From positions 1 to 64,000 of the forward strand of contig QRDG01000414.1 in NCBI GenBank assembly GCA_012064385.1: 64,000 bases of DNA, in the 5' to 3' direction. The notes beneath the pieces were generated by a model, which was given only the letters and a program-made list of their open reading frames with translations, did no database searches and was not told the origin of the DNA. Position 1 is the first letter of the stretch; each line of letters begins with the position of its first letter. The translations under genes were made by a program, and so were the position numbers. Of the stretch, positions 48,387-61,559 are shown in pieces. The DNA comes from Puccinellia tenuiflora (lineage: Eukaryota; Streptophyta; Magnoliopsida; Poales; Poaceae).

Positions 48387-50265
48387 ATGGCGGCGTGCCC
48401 CGCCGCGACCACGTACGCGCACGCACTCCACGTCCCCTCTTCCACTCGCTCATTTGCTGTGTAGCTCACTCACTCACTCACTCACTCGTCCAAGCTCTCC
48501 CTGCAGGGCTCGCGTGGGCGCGCACGGAGGGCCGTGGAGGAGAAGCGACGGAGCCCCGAACGTCCTCGCGGGCTCCGCGACGCCACTGCTCCCGGGTCGT
48601 CGCCGGCCGGTCCGCGGCACCACGGCGCGCGCCTCGGAGCTGCAGCAGGCGCCCGCGGCCGCCACGGCGGCGACCGGTGTCGCGACCCACAAGGTCACCG
48701 TCCACGACCGGGAGCGCGGGGTCACCCACGAGTTCATCGTGCCCCAGGTATGTGTGTCAGCGTGCGGCTCCGGTGCGCGTTTTCGTTCCTCTTTCCTTGA
48801 GGTGGTGCTGGTCTGATTGGTGTCGATGGTGGCGACGGCCGCATGCAGGACCAATACATTCTGCACACCGCGGAGGCGCAGGACATCACGCTGCCGTTCT
48901 CGTGCCGCCATGGTAGCATGCTTCCGTTTTCATTCTCTTCGTCTCATACTATTCCATTTGTAGCCATAGTGGTATTTAGAAACAAAACAACTGAATTAAG
49001 CATGATGATGCATGCTAGCTTGGTGTCGATTAGCATAAGATTCAGTTGGTATCGAACCCTGTAATCCCCCCTCCGATTAGCATAAAATCTTCATTCACTT
49101 CCTATGATCTAGAAATCGTACTGAATTTACGGAACTCTGTGCTAATCAGGTTGCTGTACTAGCTGCGCGGTCAGGATAAAATCAGGGCAAATTAGACAGC
49201 CTGAAGCACTTGGAATATCTGCCGAATTAAGAGAGAAGGTAACCTTACTGTCAAAATGGGATAATATCTGCCTGAACCACTTTTTATGACTTGTTGTCAC
49301 TGGTTCTTCATGTTCTTTAATGTCAAAATCATCTATGTCTCACTACTCTCCCTTTCCGGTTCAGCTATCTCATTTGTCTATGTGCTGCAGCATTATAGTT
49401 TCATTATCCAGTCCAGTCTTATCCTTCTCATTGCGTGGTATTCCCGTGATTGGTACAAATGTGACATATGTGCGGTTGTAACATTATGTTACGAAGTATT
49501 GCATTTATCTAGATTGAGTGATTTGGAAAGGTTGTAGGCACAGAACTGATATAGAAATGTGTTATTGAGATTACTCGGTAATCTTTTGCTTTTGGTACCT
49601 TAATTGCTGAGGGCTTTCTACTAATATGTGGGTCAGGTGCTCTAGCTGTGCTCCACTGCTCCCGTACAGACCTTACATTATGTGTTTTATATCATTCATT
49701 TCGATTCCACCCGTTCTGCAAACTGAAAATTTAAATCTCTATGGATATTACATTTGTATGGCTTCCTTTTCAGGGCTATGCCTTACTATGTGTTGGTTAC
49801 CCATCCTCTGATCTTGAAGTTGAAACTCAAGATGAAGATGAGGTAAGCACACCTGCTAAGCTATCTTTCTGAAGACTCAAGACTTGTCTAGTTCAAATAT
49901 ACAGTAGGAACTAGGAAATATTCTTTTGAATTCTTATGATTGCTCCAATAAGGATGATCTATCTCATTTCATAGGTATACTGGCTCCAGTTTGGAAGATA
50001 TTTTGCACGAGGGGCTATTGTGAGTATTACCAAACTTACTTATTTACAACCTGTGGTTTTTATGTATTGGGATGCCTTGGGCAGAAAAATCTCTGTGGCA
50101 CTAGTGCATAACCTGTGCTGTTAGATGTGGCTATCGACCAGACCGTAATTTCTTATCCCTCTTGAACATGCGCATTTTTTGAACTTTTGCTAAGACAAAA
50201 TCGACTCATTTTTCTTCCAGGACAGAGATGATTTCGCACTAGAGATTGCGATGGGAGATGAGTGA
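48387..50265 (+). CDS. FdC2: ferredoxin C2, chloroplastic (2Fe-2S)
   Basis: This predicted plastid electron-transfer protein of the plant-type ferredoxin fold is 192 aa long. The seven exons are 48387-48412, 48507-48747, 48849-48912, 49150-49238, 49774-49842, 49975-50019 and 50221-50265, all GT-AG with consistent phases. The first about 70 residues are rich in Arg, Ala and Ser and resemble a transit peptide. The ferredoxin domain starts at THKVTVHDRERGV. Cluster ligands are C108, C113, C116 (in CRHGCCTSC) and C146 (in LLCVGYP), spaced CX4CX2CX29C. The C-terminal VYWLQFGRYFARG extension, longer than in photosynthetic ferredoxins, marks the FdC2 subgroup (compare Arabidopsis At1g32550, by recall). 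The exon 1 donor is the least certain border: a second donor at 48463 keeps the frame but leaves an implausibly short intron of 44 bases. Confidence 0.92.
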
Positions 50266-50710
50266 CATGTGCATAAGAGGTTTGCGCCATCACAAATTGC
50301 AATCCCTATCATTTGTTTCATCTAAATCCAACTATCTGTTTCCACTCTTTTCAGCTGTACGGTTTTTAAGCGAAGTTCCTGCAGTTAGTAGGTTATAGAG
50401 TTGTAAAGACTTGATAAGCAAGTGGAAAAAGAAAACCCTCTTTGCTCACTATTCTCCTTGTTGCGTGCCCTGTATTTTTGCATGTGCAAATATGCTTCTT
50501 GTTGAGATGCCATTTCTCATTTTGCGCATCTGGAATGATATGCAATGGACTGTATTTGTATGTAAAACTTTGAACTACTTAGCACATCAACTCAATCTTC
50601 GGAACGACGAAGATATGCTTTCATACCCAGTACTGAACTCTTCTCCCTTACCCATGGATACAATGAAATGGAAGATACTAAATACTCTTCCATTCAACAT
50701 GGCGTTTATG
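50266..50710. other. FdC2 downstream region
   Basis: AT-rich, presumably FdC2 3' UTR and then spacer. No separate gene. Confidence 0.4.
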
Positions 50711-51665
50711 AAAAGAGTGAATTCCACTGTTTATCCTCTATTTGTGATTTTGTGACACTAATTACCCATTTAATTTTTTATGCCATGGTTTACCCTGTAT
50801 TTGTAACGAAGTGTCAAGTTTTACTCTCTTTAACCATCTGTCCATGTTCCTGACAGATCAGGCCCACCAACGATCCTACGTGGACGTTGAATCACCAAGC
50901 GAGATTCGAGGTGTAAATTAAATTTTTGTTCCCTTTCATAATGAGTCGATCGAACCCGATTTGGTGGCTTACCGGAGAGACTGATTGTTGACACATGCAA
51001 AATCAAGGCGTACTATTTCTATCGAACCCCCATCCTTGTTCTAGGGTTAAGCAACAATAACGAGTGGAGACAACGGCGGCGGTGTGAGGAGCGGCGCTTG
51101 CAGCGAGCGGCAGGAGCAGATTGTCACGTTTGATTTTTGCGGCCGCCCGAATTCTAGGCAACGAGACAAAAATTTACGGGAGCAGCAAGGGGATCAACAA
51201 AGAACGATTTCTTACCAAGGGGGAGCAACAATGTTGGCGATCGTCCGGCGACAAACCAGGCAGGCGGTGCACTGCTCCGTCCTCCGCCTTTGTTTCTTTC
51301 TCTAACCAGGCAGGCGGTGCACTGCTCCGTCCTCCGCCTTTGTTTCTATAGAGAAAGTACACATTTGTTTTGCTCACGAAGTTGTGGGGGTGTATCCGGT
51401 AAGTCAAGTTAGTTCAGTTTGGGTTTGCGGCTAGGTTTTGATCTGGTGAGAGTTGGATCTGATCGGCTGAATTTGGTCGGACAAAGGAAATGCAAATTTA
51501 ATTTACTCCACGTAGGATCGTCGGTGGACCCGATCTATCATGAACAAGGACAAAATGATTAAAGAGGGTAAAACTTAGAATACTTCGTTACAAATGCATG
51601 GTAAAACATGATAACAAAATCACAAACAAAAAATAAAATACTAGAATTCACTCTTATCAAAAAGA
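50711..51665. repeat. large imperfect inverted repeat downstream of FdC2
   Basis: The left arm (about 50711-50938) and right arm (about 51481-51665) are complementary over some 185-230 bp. Shared landmarks are AAGAGTGAATTC, TTTGTGATTTTGT, TTTGTAACGAAGT, CCTACGTGGA and GTAAATTAAATTT, each present reversed on the right. The 540-bp loop contains the dispersed repeat at 51093-51313. This could be a foldback or Mutator-like element with long arms, or a rearranged inverted duplication. No target duplication was found. Confidence 0.7.
51093..51350 (+). repeat. dispersed repeat copy 1, with internal 50-bp tandem duplication
   Basis: The segment from GGCGCTTGCAGCGAGCGG to about 51313 recurs nearly unchanged at 56498-56714. 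In this copy a 45-bp motif (AACCAGGCAGGCGGTGCACT onward) is repeated at 51253 and 51303 with a 50-bp period. No protein family was recognised in its short open frames. Confidence 0.75.
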
Positions 51666-54600
51666 TCTCCGGTAGTGTTGAACACTTTGAGCTGTTCGAG
51701 TGATAAGCCTACTCATGTGCTTTATACACGTAAGAATATAATCTCCTTCGATGGGCTCAAGAGAGCAGATTACGCTTTATAAATGAATAGCCGTTACATG
51801 CAGTTATTAGTGCATGTTTGGTTTGTAGCCATAATTGATTCTTTCTTGTTATTTGTAACACTCGAGACACTCATGGCCGGCATCAGTTACTCATCTCTGC
51901 TCTGGACTAATGCGTCTACCCCGGACTAATGCAACAGATCATCACAAGTTTTCTCACATTACTCGCCTTGTTAACCTAAGTCTTTCCAGCACACTTTGAT
52001 GCCTACTCGTTGGCCGAGGAGTTTTAAAGACGCTTCTTACTGGTAAGGGTTTTTAATTTTTTTAAGCCATATAGGCTAGTCTGTCACATACACCCCTGTT
52101 TAAACACACCTGACCAGTCAGCATGGCGATCCCACATTTCCTTGCCCCTAACCCACACAATCACACAAGCCCGAGTGACCGTAAGGCTTGGCTACTTCCG
52201 GACTTGTAGTAGTTGGTCACTTATGTACACGGCGGCAGCACACTTTGTCCTCACTCACCTCAATGTGAGAAACTTCACATGAGGTCACAAAAATGATAGA
52301 GATGGTAATCTAGAGGGATTTGAATGTGAAATCCACTTTGGCACCTGAGTGCACATGCACCCGGTTTTACAAATTTTACAATGTTGAAGAGTTTTGAAAT
52401 AAAATTTCACACATACATTGAATTCAAATATCTAAAATTATGCTTAGTTATTCAAATGCTTCCCGACTTTGAATTTATATGGTATTTTCATGAATATGTT
52501 TAACGAATATTAGGAAAATAATATGAAAATATGTAGTATTTCAAGAAAAAAATCCGATCTAACCGTCAAATGAAACACTGGATACAAACTGTAATATATC
52601 TTGGCCCTTTCCATACAAACTCGAAAATTCACAATCAACTTCACATTACGAACATAACTAATGACTTGGCACTAAATATCCCATTCATAAAAAAAATGAA
52701 TTACTCCAACGTAAAGAGTATATACAACGAAAGTCACTTGATTTTCTAGTGACAATATGAGTTTGTAATAGTACTTGTCAAAGTCTAATTAATACATAAG
52801 ACACATTTACTAGTACCAAAAAGTACATTGACCGACAACCCTTTGTATTTCTCCTATTAATGGTGAATCCGACATGTATCTCATTCACATTGAAAGGATC
52901 GCTATATGACACACACATCTCATGCTACCCACAGTGAAAGTAACTTAGATAGTAACATGTGTGCCTACTAAGGAAATTTTTTGATGTGGTGGCTAATTAA
53001 TAAGGAGAGAGACGATGAGTCTATAAGATAGTAAATGAGAGTATCTCGGAAATTCATCTATGCACCCGAGCTCACATGCACCTGTTTTCTTCGAGCAATT
53101 TTAAAAAATAGTAAAACATTATGAAAAAATCTGAAAAAAACTATGTTACTATCTTTATATTACTTTGCACTATGGGATAGTAACATAGACTAGTAATATA
53201 TAACTAGTCTTAGTTACTCCCAACAAGCTGGATTATGGAATTGATTTCATGTTTGCTTGGATCAATTTTCCAAACACTCGCGTCGTAGGAAACAAATTTA
53301 TAGTTCAACATGCACCCGTGAAAAATGTGTGATACACATAACTTATATTTAAGTTAACTCGTAGCCCCTCCGTTCGGGATTATAGAGGTGGAGAGCCAAT
53401 TGGGCAATACACATCCACTCTATGTTGCGCTTTTGAAAAATCTATGGAATATTAGTTGTAGATGTAGTAAGTGTTAGACGAGGCAACCAAAGATGAATTG
53501 ATGCATGTGGTGCACACAGAATGCCAATTAATTTGTTGGGAATTGTAGACATTGGGAAAGTGCTAGTTAGTAGGCATGCACATCAACGTTAGTTGCTTGT
53601 CTACATCATGCAATTCAATGAGTACCAGTGTAACCATGTTCTAAGGCATCATAGTCTAGACCATGTTTAGAGATGGTAGGCCCTACATTCATTGGGACTA
53701 TGCGGCAATTCTAAGTCTTTCCGCGAGTCTCCTAGCTACCTGTGTACGCTTTGTTGGTCCGTTCGGCCATCCTTGGCCGCCTAGAACAAATCGAAGAACT
53801 TGGGTCAAAACAATGATGTGAACATCTATGTACATGTAAATGCTACTTCCTATTTGCATGTGAACACTACTTTTAGTATTATCGTAAACAATAATATTTG
53901 GAAATATGTATATGACAAAAAAAGAAATACTCATTGTAAGTGATATCAGGAAAACAATGTCATATAATTTGACTTCTAAGTAGTTGGAAATTGCAATTCA
54001 AGCCGACAAGTCAAATAATCATGTCAATTAATTGAAGTTTGGATGATAAACAGGAGCAGATACAATTTACTGTCAACCTTAGGAGAAAAGGATTATAATG
54101 TTGAAAATTGAATGAGTGGTGACAAGAGATATTTTTGGTATAAAAATGGACGAGTGATATTCCCTCTATTTTAGAATGAGAGTAAGTTAGGGTGTTGATC
54201 TAAACATCAAAATCATAGTTTCACCATTCTCTTGTTGAAATAGTTTATTCCAAAGAAATCAATTATTTTGTATTAAAAATATGTTTCATCTCCAATATAG
54301 TAATGTCAACAATTTGACGACGTCCATGTTGACAATTCTTTCTATACTAATAGTCAGATCAAAGCCTCTTTGACGGACATAAATCCAAAAGCTGCTTATA
54401 ATATTAATCATAGGGGAGTACTTCTTCATAAAAATACAGGATAATATATTGTGGGGAATGAGCGATAACGTTAAAGTTAATCTAGTGGTTCAGATTGATA
54501 CTGTTAGCTAATGGCTATTAATTAACATTGGTGTGCCTTAACAAGGCTACACCATCAATAGTCAATTTAGAATGAAGATTGTTGTACCGCTGACGCACCA

Positions 54601-56024
54601 AAATTGTTGTACGCCAACGGTAGAGAAAAAGTTGTACCCCGCCATCACTAACATTTAGAGCATTGAAACATGTCTCCCTATCGAACCCTCGATATATAGA
54701 CTAGGCCCATCCGTATTGTCTATTAGTTTACACACATCCAATCTACTAAAATGGCAAAATGTATGGATCCATGTGGTGCACGTAGAATGCCAATTGATTT
54801 TCATAGGAATTGTGGACATTGGGAAACAGATAGTTAGTCGTAATGTTCCTGATTGTAGCTGATTCGGTATAACTAGTCTCTGTGAACTGAAACAGCAGAG
54901 TACACCGACATCCATCAGCAAATGCATGTATCCTAAGTCCTAACCTTCCACGTTGGATGGGGAATCTTAGCAGTCTTGAACAGGTGGAACTGTTAAAGAT
55001 GGTATGCTCAACAGGTAGAGCTGTACTCTATACACAACAGGAATATAATCTCTTTTGAGAGGTGTAATTCAAAGACTCAAGCGAGCAGCGCTACGAACAG
55101 AGAGCATAGCAGTTACGTATTTACCTGCCGGCCGTAGTGGTTCTGATTTTTTTTTTTTGCGAATGAATTGTATTACTCAAAGACATCATGTATTATAATG
55201 TATCTGGCACGTGTTTCCTAGGCCATCTGGAACAGAGGCTAGCCACACTGCCGTATGGGCATGAGTTCTACCATAATTTGCCATAAAATGGCTGCTAAGG
55301 TTCTGACATCTTTTGACATGAGTAATACAAACCTGTCGGACCTTCATCAAATGGATATTAATTAATATGAGTTTGCCTTAACGGGGCTACACCATGAAGA
55401 GTCAGTTTTAGAATGAAGATGAGTATGAGTAGTTTCCAAGTATATAATGGTTTCTCCGTGTGATGGCCTGCACATATTTCTGAGCATCAAACTATGCAAG
55501 TAATAGATTACCACAATATTTTGCATGTTAAGCTTTCTTTGTGACAAACATAATTGAATTAACCACGTGCTTTAATTTGGATAAATACATAAACACACAC
55601 AAACTAACTTGAACCTGACAAACACAGAGCCCTAGAAAGGAAATGAAGCATTTATTTGACATGGAGAAACACAATGCTTATAGCGTATCGAAATTGCTAC
55701 ACATACGACGATTCATGTCCGATATGCGTACGACGCTTTCTATCTGCTAATCATGACTTGTGCTAATTATCCCGGCCCATGCCCAAAGTACATATCAGCT
55801 CAGACCCAAACTCGTGGTACTCTGCCCTGACCTGATCAACACCAGTTCACAACTCATTGGATTCCTTCCTCATGGATTTTTTTACTTCAAAATATCACTT
55901 TTTATAGAAATTCCAAAGTATTATGCTGAAATAATCAATTTCAGATTATTGCTCGTTGTCGTTGGGCCGATGGACAAAAATGAGAAATCGTCGGTCTCGA
56001 CGACGGGGGACGCGACGGTCGTTA
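51351..56024. other. repeat-rich intergenic region
   Basis: No gene was found over about 4.7 kb outside the inverted repeat. Diverged duplicated segments are present. ATGTGGTGCAC, AGAATGCCAATT and GACATTGGGAAA appear together at about 53505-53560 and again at 54771-54825. CCTTAAC, GGCTACACCAT and TAGAATGAAGAT appear together at about 54537-54576 and 55377-55417. Fragments of the GCATGTGCACCC MITE family occur near 52340 and 53055. Confidence 0.45.
55146..55300 (-). mobile_element. probable truncated LINE tail
   Basis: A poly(T) tract (55150-55161) followed by GCGAATGAATTGTATTACTC resembles the reversed 3' end of a grass LINE. GGTTCTGA occurs directly before the T tract and again at about 55299, a possible 8-bp duplication. 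The short match makes this tentative. Confidence 0.45.
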
Positions 56025-56436
56025 GGGCAACTTCAACGCGTCGACCCAAAAGTACGTGATTTTGCGTCGTTTTTCATCCATTTGGGTCGGTGACGGACAG
56101 GAAATCTCCGGCCGCGTCCGACCGCGCGTAGTGCACCCTATGCGGCCGACCCATTTTTTTCATTAGCAAGACAGAAAAGGCCGTTTTTGATATATAGGTA
56201 ACAGATGGGCCACAAACGGCCTATCTACACATAGTTATACGAACGAAAATAAAAATTAAAAGCTACTACCCTAGCTACCGCCGGCCTACTCCTCGTCGTC
56301 GGAATTTCGTCTGACCGGATGTAGAACGGATGAAAAAACAGGCGTTGGTCCGTTCGCGTCGGCGCATGGGCCCTGGTCCCATCCGGATCGAAACAGACCG
56401 ATCCGGTCGTAATGCGTCGGCGTGTTGAAGTTGGCC
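56025..56436. mobile_element. Harbinger-type MITE
   Basis: The left end GGGCAACTTCAACGCGTCG and the right end (complement GGCCAACTTCAACACGCCG) are inverted repeats flanked by TTA (56022-56024 and 56437-56439). The 412-bp interior is GC-rich near the ends and non-coding. Confidence 0.75.
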
Positions 56437-56497
56437 TTAGACACCTCGAGATCGCTTGGCGGACTCTTCTTCCTTGACATTGGCGCGACGTGGGTGG

Positions 56498-56714
56498 GCG
56501 CTTGCAGCGAGCGGCAGGAGCAGATTGTCACGTTTGATTTTGCGGCCGCCCGAATTCTAGGCAACGAGACAAAAATTTACGGGAGCAGCAAGGGGATCAA
56601 CGAAAAACGATTTCTTACCAAGGGGGAGCAACAATGCTGGCGATCGTCCGGCGGCAAACCAGGCAGGCGGTGCACTGCTCGGTCCTCCACCTTTGTTTCT
56701 TTCTCTAACCAGGC
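56498..56714 (+). repeat. dispersed repeat copy 2
   Basis: Nearly identical to 51093-51313 and in the same orientation, 5.4 kb away. It has only one copy of the AACCAGGCAGGCGG motif at its end. Confidence 0.75.
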
Positions 56715-57377
56715 CTATGCCAATGGAGGTTTCTTAGCACGGTTTCATAGGCATTTTGCTTATGTGGCATGCTAGTTAATGAAGAAAGAGATTGAGCTTG
56801 TAGCTTAGCTAACATACAAGCCTTGCACGTGGCCATAGGAAAAAGAGTTGTTAGACCAATCATATGTATGCATGAGACTCAAATCATTAAATTTGATACA
56901 ACCATAAGAAACAATGCATTGGACTAGTTGTCTCTTAAGATTTTATTACCCCTATAATAGCGTGTTAAGAAACGATGCATTGGCACAGGCCTAATCATGT
57001 AGAGTTGGTGTTCCGGATCTATGGGCCATTTGATCATCTGTCCTCTTGATAGATCTGAACTAATAGAAAAATATCATTATAAAGGTCATTGGTATTTGGT
57101 TGGTGCATCATTTGCTCATTTGCACACCGTCTTTCGATTTTCTATAACAAATAGAAAGAATTATATTCAGCAGCCAAAATCCGAGCTAAATTAGAGAAAC
57201 CGAGGCTTGCAAGATGAATAAAATGACTAATACATGGTACTACATAGAAGTGAACTTTATGAATTTATGTGACTAAATAATATGACCCAGTTTTATATTT
57301 GAAGGCGGGAAAAAGCTAGTAGAGACATTTTAGATGATGTGGCTTAATGTAGAGGCAAGAAAAAATAGATAATAAAA
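56715..57377. other. intergenic spacer before CACTA element 4
   Basis: AT-rich, with no gene or repeat recognised. Confidence 0.4.
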
Positions 57378-57874
57378 CACTAGTGGAGACTGGACCTATT
57401 GTCCCGGGCCGTGAGGGCCTTTTGTCGCGGTTGACCAACCGCGACAGCGGAGGCGGGACTAATGGTCCAACCACTAGTCGCGGACCTGTCACCAGCCGGG
57501 ACAAATGGTCCTCATCCTGGGTGTGCTAGGGGGCAGAACCTTTAGTCGCGGTTCGTATAACGGGCCGCGACTAATGGTTATCTGCCGCGGCAGAAATTTG
57601 GGCACTTTCTGTGCCACGGCAGAGAGTTCATTTTTATTAGGGAGAAATTTGGGCACTTTCTGTGCCGCGGCGGAGAATTCATTTTGTTTTATTTTATTCA
57701 TTTATTTTCTTCATTTCAAAATAGTTTTCGTATATTTCTACGCTACCACATACCGTACACGATCGAGCATACAAATATATACAACTTTGATAGTTTACAT
57801 GGAGATCACAATTACCGGGACTAAGCCCGTCTATTCGATTACACGGCACGGGCATCATCGGTTGCGCCTATTGT

Positions 57875-60800
57875 TCACACTAAATTCTCCGCGTCGTCTA
57901 CCATCTCTTTCAGCAAAAATCCCGCCAGGTCCTCTGCAATTGCTATTATGCATTGCTCCGGTAGGACCTTTTCCCGCATTCTCTCAAACTATATAAGAAA
58001 GGGAGATCAATATGAACATCAATCATGATAACAAAAAGTGAGGTAATAAAATAATGCTGTGAACGTATTTCTTACGTCGACTCTATAATCTTTGTGCTCA
58101 GTGGTAAACATGCGAATAAACTCGCAAACGTAGTATCCACATAGATGCGTCCCCGATGGCTGCCTCGCGCACTTTACGAGAATAGAATTCAATCAAAATA
58201 ATAATCTAGCATCAAAATAATAACTGTATTGAAACTAGAAGTAAAGAGATGCGCGGTCATATCTCATACTACTTACCGAGACCGGAGTAACGTCAGCTTC
58301 TCACTAAAGGAACCCTTCACCACTCTCCTTGAATCGGTTCCAAACCCTGCCCGGCAAAGAAAATGAATTACCTGATATCTCATGAAATCAACGAAAGAGA
58401 CCGATATAGCGCGAATATTACCTCTGGAGCATGCCCTGCATGTTGCGGAACTCTTCCAGGTTTCTCTTTAATGGGTCCATGACATCAACTATTCCCTTAT
58501 CAACTCGTATGTCTAGCAGAATCCAGTGAAAGCTGCACCCGTTTATATATACGTCAGTACTCATCAATTACACTTAACATCGAGTAAGTAAAAATTAGTG
58601 TGTACAAGACAGTAACACTCTTACTCGAAGTTGTAAGGAAACAATATGTGGTCACAGTAATTTTGCTCCGTTAGAAACCTTAGAAGGTTTCCCGCCGTCT
58701 CGTCGGGTTTCGTCGTTAGCGTTTCTATATGTACTTTATCTGGGTCAATGAACCCAACACTATAGACCTTTCTTTTACAAGACTGCATCTTCATTCTGCA
58801 TAATATAGAGTACAAAAGGATATATATAATGAGAATAATTACAAATGCAATGAACTGAACAAGTTATATGTAGACAATGAATTCAACAACTTACAGACAA
58901 TAGCAACTCATGAGAGATTTGTCGAGGGCGTCCAAATTGAATAACTGGAAGAGTTCTGAAAAGTCACATGGACCTCTTCGGGTTGGAAGAAGTACTCTGC
59001 TGGGACTTTCGCCACGATCATTATTCTGTCCCCCTTTACCTCTCTCAAGTACCATTGATGCAAATTTCGCATTTGTGTTGGCAGTTGTTTCAACTTCTGT
59101 TCGCTGACCAAAGGCTTCCCTGGGACATATGTAGGGGCTACATCAGCCATGGGTAACTTGTCGTCTTCGGAACCTAACAGTTCAGCAACAGTCACACCCA
59201 TAGCGGCCGCCAACTTTGCAGCTTCTACCAAATCCTGCTGTTGTGCCTGAGGAACGTCTTTGGATAACACCTTGAGGGTGGGATCAATTGTTTGGCCTGT
59301 TCTCCGAGCTGGGGAACGTCCCTTCGTTTCCCGCTTGCACTTTTAATTGCTTTGCTCCCGCTTGCACTTTCACTGCTTTGCTCCCGCTTGCACTTTTACT
59401 TGATTTGTTCTTCTCCGCTTTTTGCTTCTCAGTGTATACCGGGGGTGGGCTCTGTTTTCTTCTTTGCAAAATGCGCATCTTTATCAGCCTTGCGATCGCT
59501 TGCTATTTCCTCGTCAGTACGATCGTAAGTTCTGATGGGAAGATTCTTATGAGGTACTCTTGGATGGGGCGACCTTTTTCGTTTTGGGCTGCTGCTTCGT
59601 TTAGTACTCAACGACGAAACACGCTTCCGCTTATTGTCCTTAGCTGGCAAAGGCGGCGGCGAAGACGGCCGGCCGAAGTCCGGCGGCGGAGATCGAGATG
59701 GACTCGCGCTGTGTTGATCATAGTCTTGGGGTGGGCTTCTTGTAGGTGATGGTGACCTGCGACGACTCGGAGGCGGGTTGTGGACTTGGCGCCGAGCCTG
59801 GAAGCTTGATGTTGTTCTTGTCCCATAGAATGATACCACCCAGTACGTCTCCGAGTGTCTTCTCACCTTCAGGTCCATGGATGTCAAGCTCCATTGAGTC
59901 AAACCCCTTTACGATTTCATCCACCCCGACTTTAGCATAGCCAGCTGGAATCTCACGGCCCTGCCAACGTGCCTCAGGTGGACAAGGTAAAGCAGTTCCG
60001 ACCGCCACCTTCAGGGATATGTTCTTCACCTTCTGATGGAGCTCACAAGATATCTACTCCTTGATTCCATCCACGGGGTAGCCGGACCGCCATCTATCAT
60101 CAGTGCAACCATCAGACGGGACCTCCGATTCAGCCACGCTGCTTCTCCGTAGAGATGGCGGCGTATCGGTAATATTGAGTGCAGGATCTTGCAGGCGCTC
60201 TCCTCTAAGTTCGTCAATCTGCTGCTGCTGCTTGTCAATTCTTGCTAGCAACTGGTTGAACTTGTCTTCCTCCTCCTCCTCCCGTCGCTTCTTTGCTCTC
60301 GATCGGCTTCTATAAGTATCTTTGTCTTTGGGAAACCCAATCTCCCAGGGATAACTAGGGCCAAAGCCTCGTGTTCGTCCTCCGTGTTCTGGATTCCCGA
60401 GGACCTTTGTCAGCAAGTCTTTCTCTCTATCAGCACGGAACTTTAATTTCCCCTCTTTAATTTCTTTCACCACTTTCAGCCATGTCTCCCTGGGTACCCT
60501 AATCCCCTCACTGCAAATAAGATCCCCTGTCTCCATGTCATACTCACTCCCATGCGCAAGGAAAAAATTTCGTGCCCTCTGTTCCCATTCGTCGCGAATT
60601 GGTTCTGGAACGATCCCTTTAGCAAGCAGCGCTTCCTCTATTTTATCCCACTTTGGCATGGCAGTCGCGTAGCCCCCTGTCCCGAGCTTATGGTGATATT
60701 TCTTTTTCGCAGCATTTGTCTTGGCTCGTGTTGACTTTTCCGTAGCATCATCTGACTTCTTGTACTTCACAAATGCATCCCAGTAAGCCTTCTGCTTCAC

Positions 60801-61533
60801 TAGATAGCCCTCGAATTTTGGAGCACTATTGGTCTTCTGATACTCTTGCCATAATGTTTTCTTCCACTGCCGGAATAGTTCGGCCATCTTCTTAAGAGTG
60901 AACACCTTGACTTTGTCCCTCAATGCAGCTGTGTCGTCCTCTTCCTCACATTCTGGGAGGGTGAAATGTGCCATGAGGTCATTCCAAAGACCATCTTTGT
61001 ACCTTTCGGCGACATACTCATTATCTTCCACCCCTTTGGGCTTATTCCACTCTCGAACGGTGATGGGGACGCGATCCCTAACCATAACTCCGCATTGTTT
61101 TACAAATTTCTTTGCAACCTTTATGGGTTCCAACGGTTCGCCCACTGGTGATATCTTCGTAATTGTATAATGCGCAGATGCGGCCAACTTTTTGGCCGGG
61201 CCTCGTTTGGAACATTTGCTCGAAGTGGAGGCCTAAGAGAAGAAACATTCGTCAATTCATATATGTACAACTCAATTAATGCATCTACTGACCATCGGAC
61301 TTCATATATACCTTGCCGGACTTCGTTAAGGGTCCATCATCGGAGCCGTCGCCTTCTCCATCATCAGAGGCGTCGGCTTCCCCCTCATTTTGGTCGACCT
61401 CTTCACCCTCACCGGATGGGTTCAGATACATCGAGGGAGATTCGGGTGGATCAGCACCGGTGGCGTTGTGGATTATGTCCTCGAGAATTTCTTCTTGTCT
61501 TAGGTCTCTGCGGATCGGACTAGGTGGATCCAT
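57875..61533 (-). pseudogene. CACTA En/Spm-type protein with C-terminal Ulp1-like region, broken
   Basis: Exon 1 is 61533-61312 (acidic MDPPSPIRRDLRQEEI). Exon 2 starts at 61232 and contains the plant En/Spm transposase-like region: FVKQCGVMVRDRVPITV, RDEWEQRARNFFLAHG and GRTRGFGPSYPWEIGFP, followed by a coiled coil rich in Gln and Glu. An in-frame TAG stands at 60054-60056. The same frame stays open beyond it to 59718 (NISLKVAVGTALPC, AGYAKVGVDEIVKG). Later pieces are 59270-58908, 58815-58621, about 58547-58430 (FHWILLDIRVDKGIVDVMDP) and about 58172-58085 (GTHLCGYYVCEF), ending at TGA 57875. The last two are the His and Cys parts of a C48/Ulp1-like protease fold seen in such elements. A frame shift near 58935 is also needed. 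The copy is not functional as it stands. Confidence 0.75.
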
Positions 61534-61559
61534 AGTTTCTGCAAAATGCACACAATACT

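Noticed and set aside
48149..48916. A 255-codon plus-strand ORF over FdC2 exons 1-3
   Set aside because: It is in a different frame from the ferredoxin exons and consists of Arg/Pro/Ser-rich sequence.
50411..50755. A 114-codon ORF downstream of FdC2
   Set aside because: No family resemblance; its 3' end overlaps the inverted-repeat arm and it probably lies in the 3' UTR or spacer.
51141..51160. GCGGCCGCCCGAATTC, a NotI-like site next to an EcoRI-like site, as possible cloning-vector DNA
   Set aside because: The same bases occur in both dispersed repeat copies within ordinary grass sequence and no other vector sequence is present.
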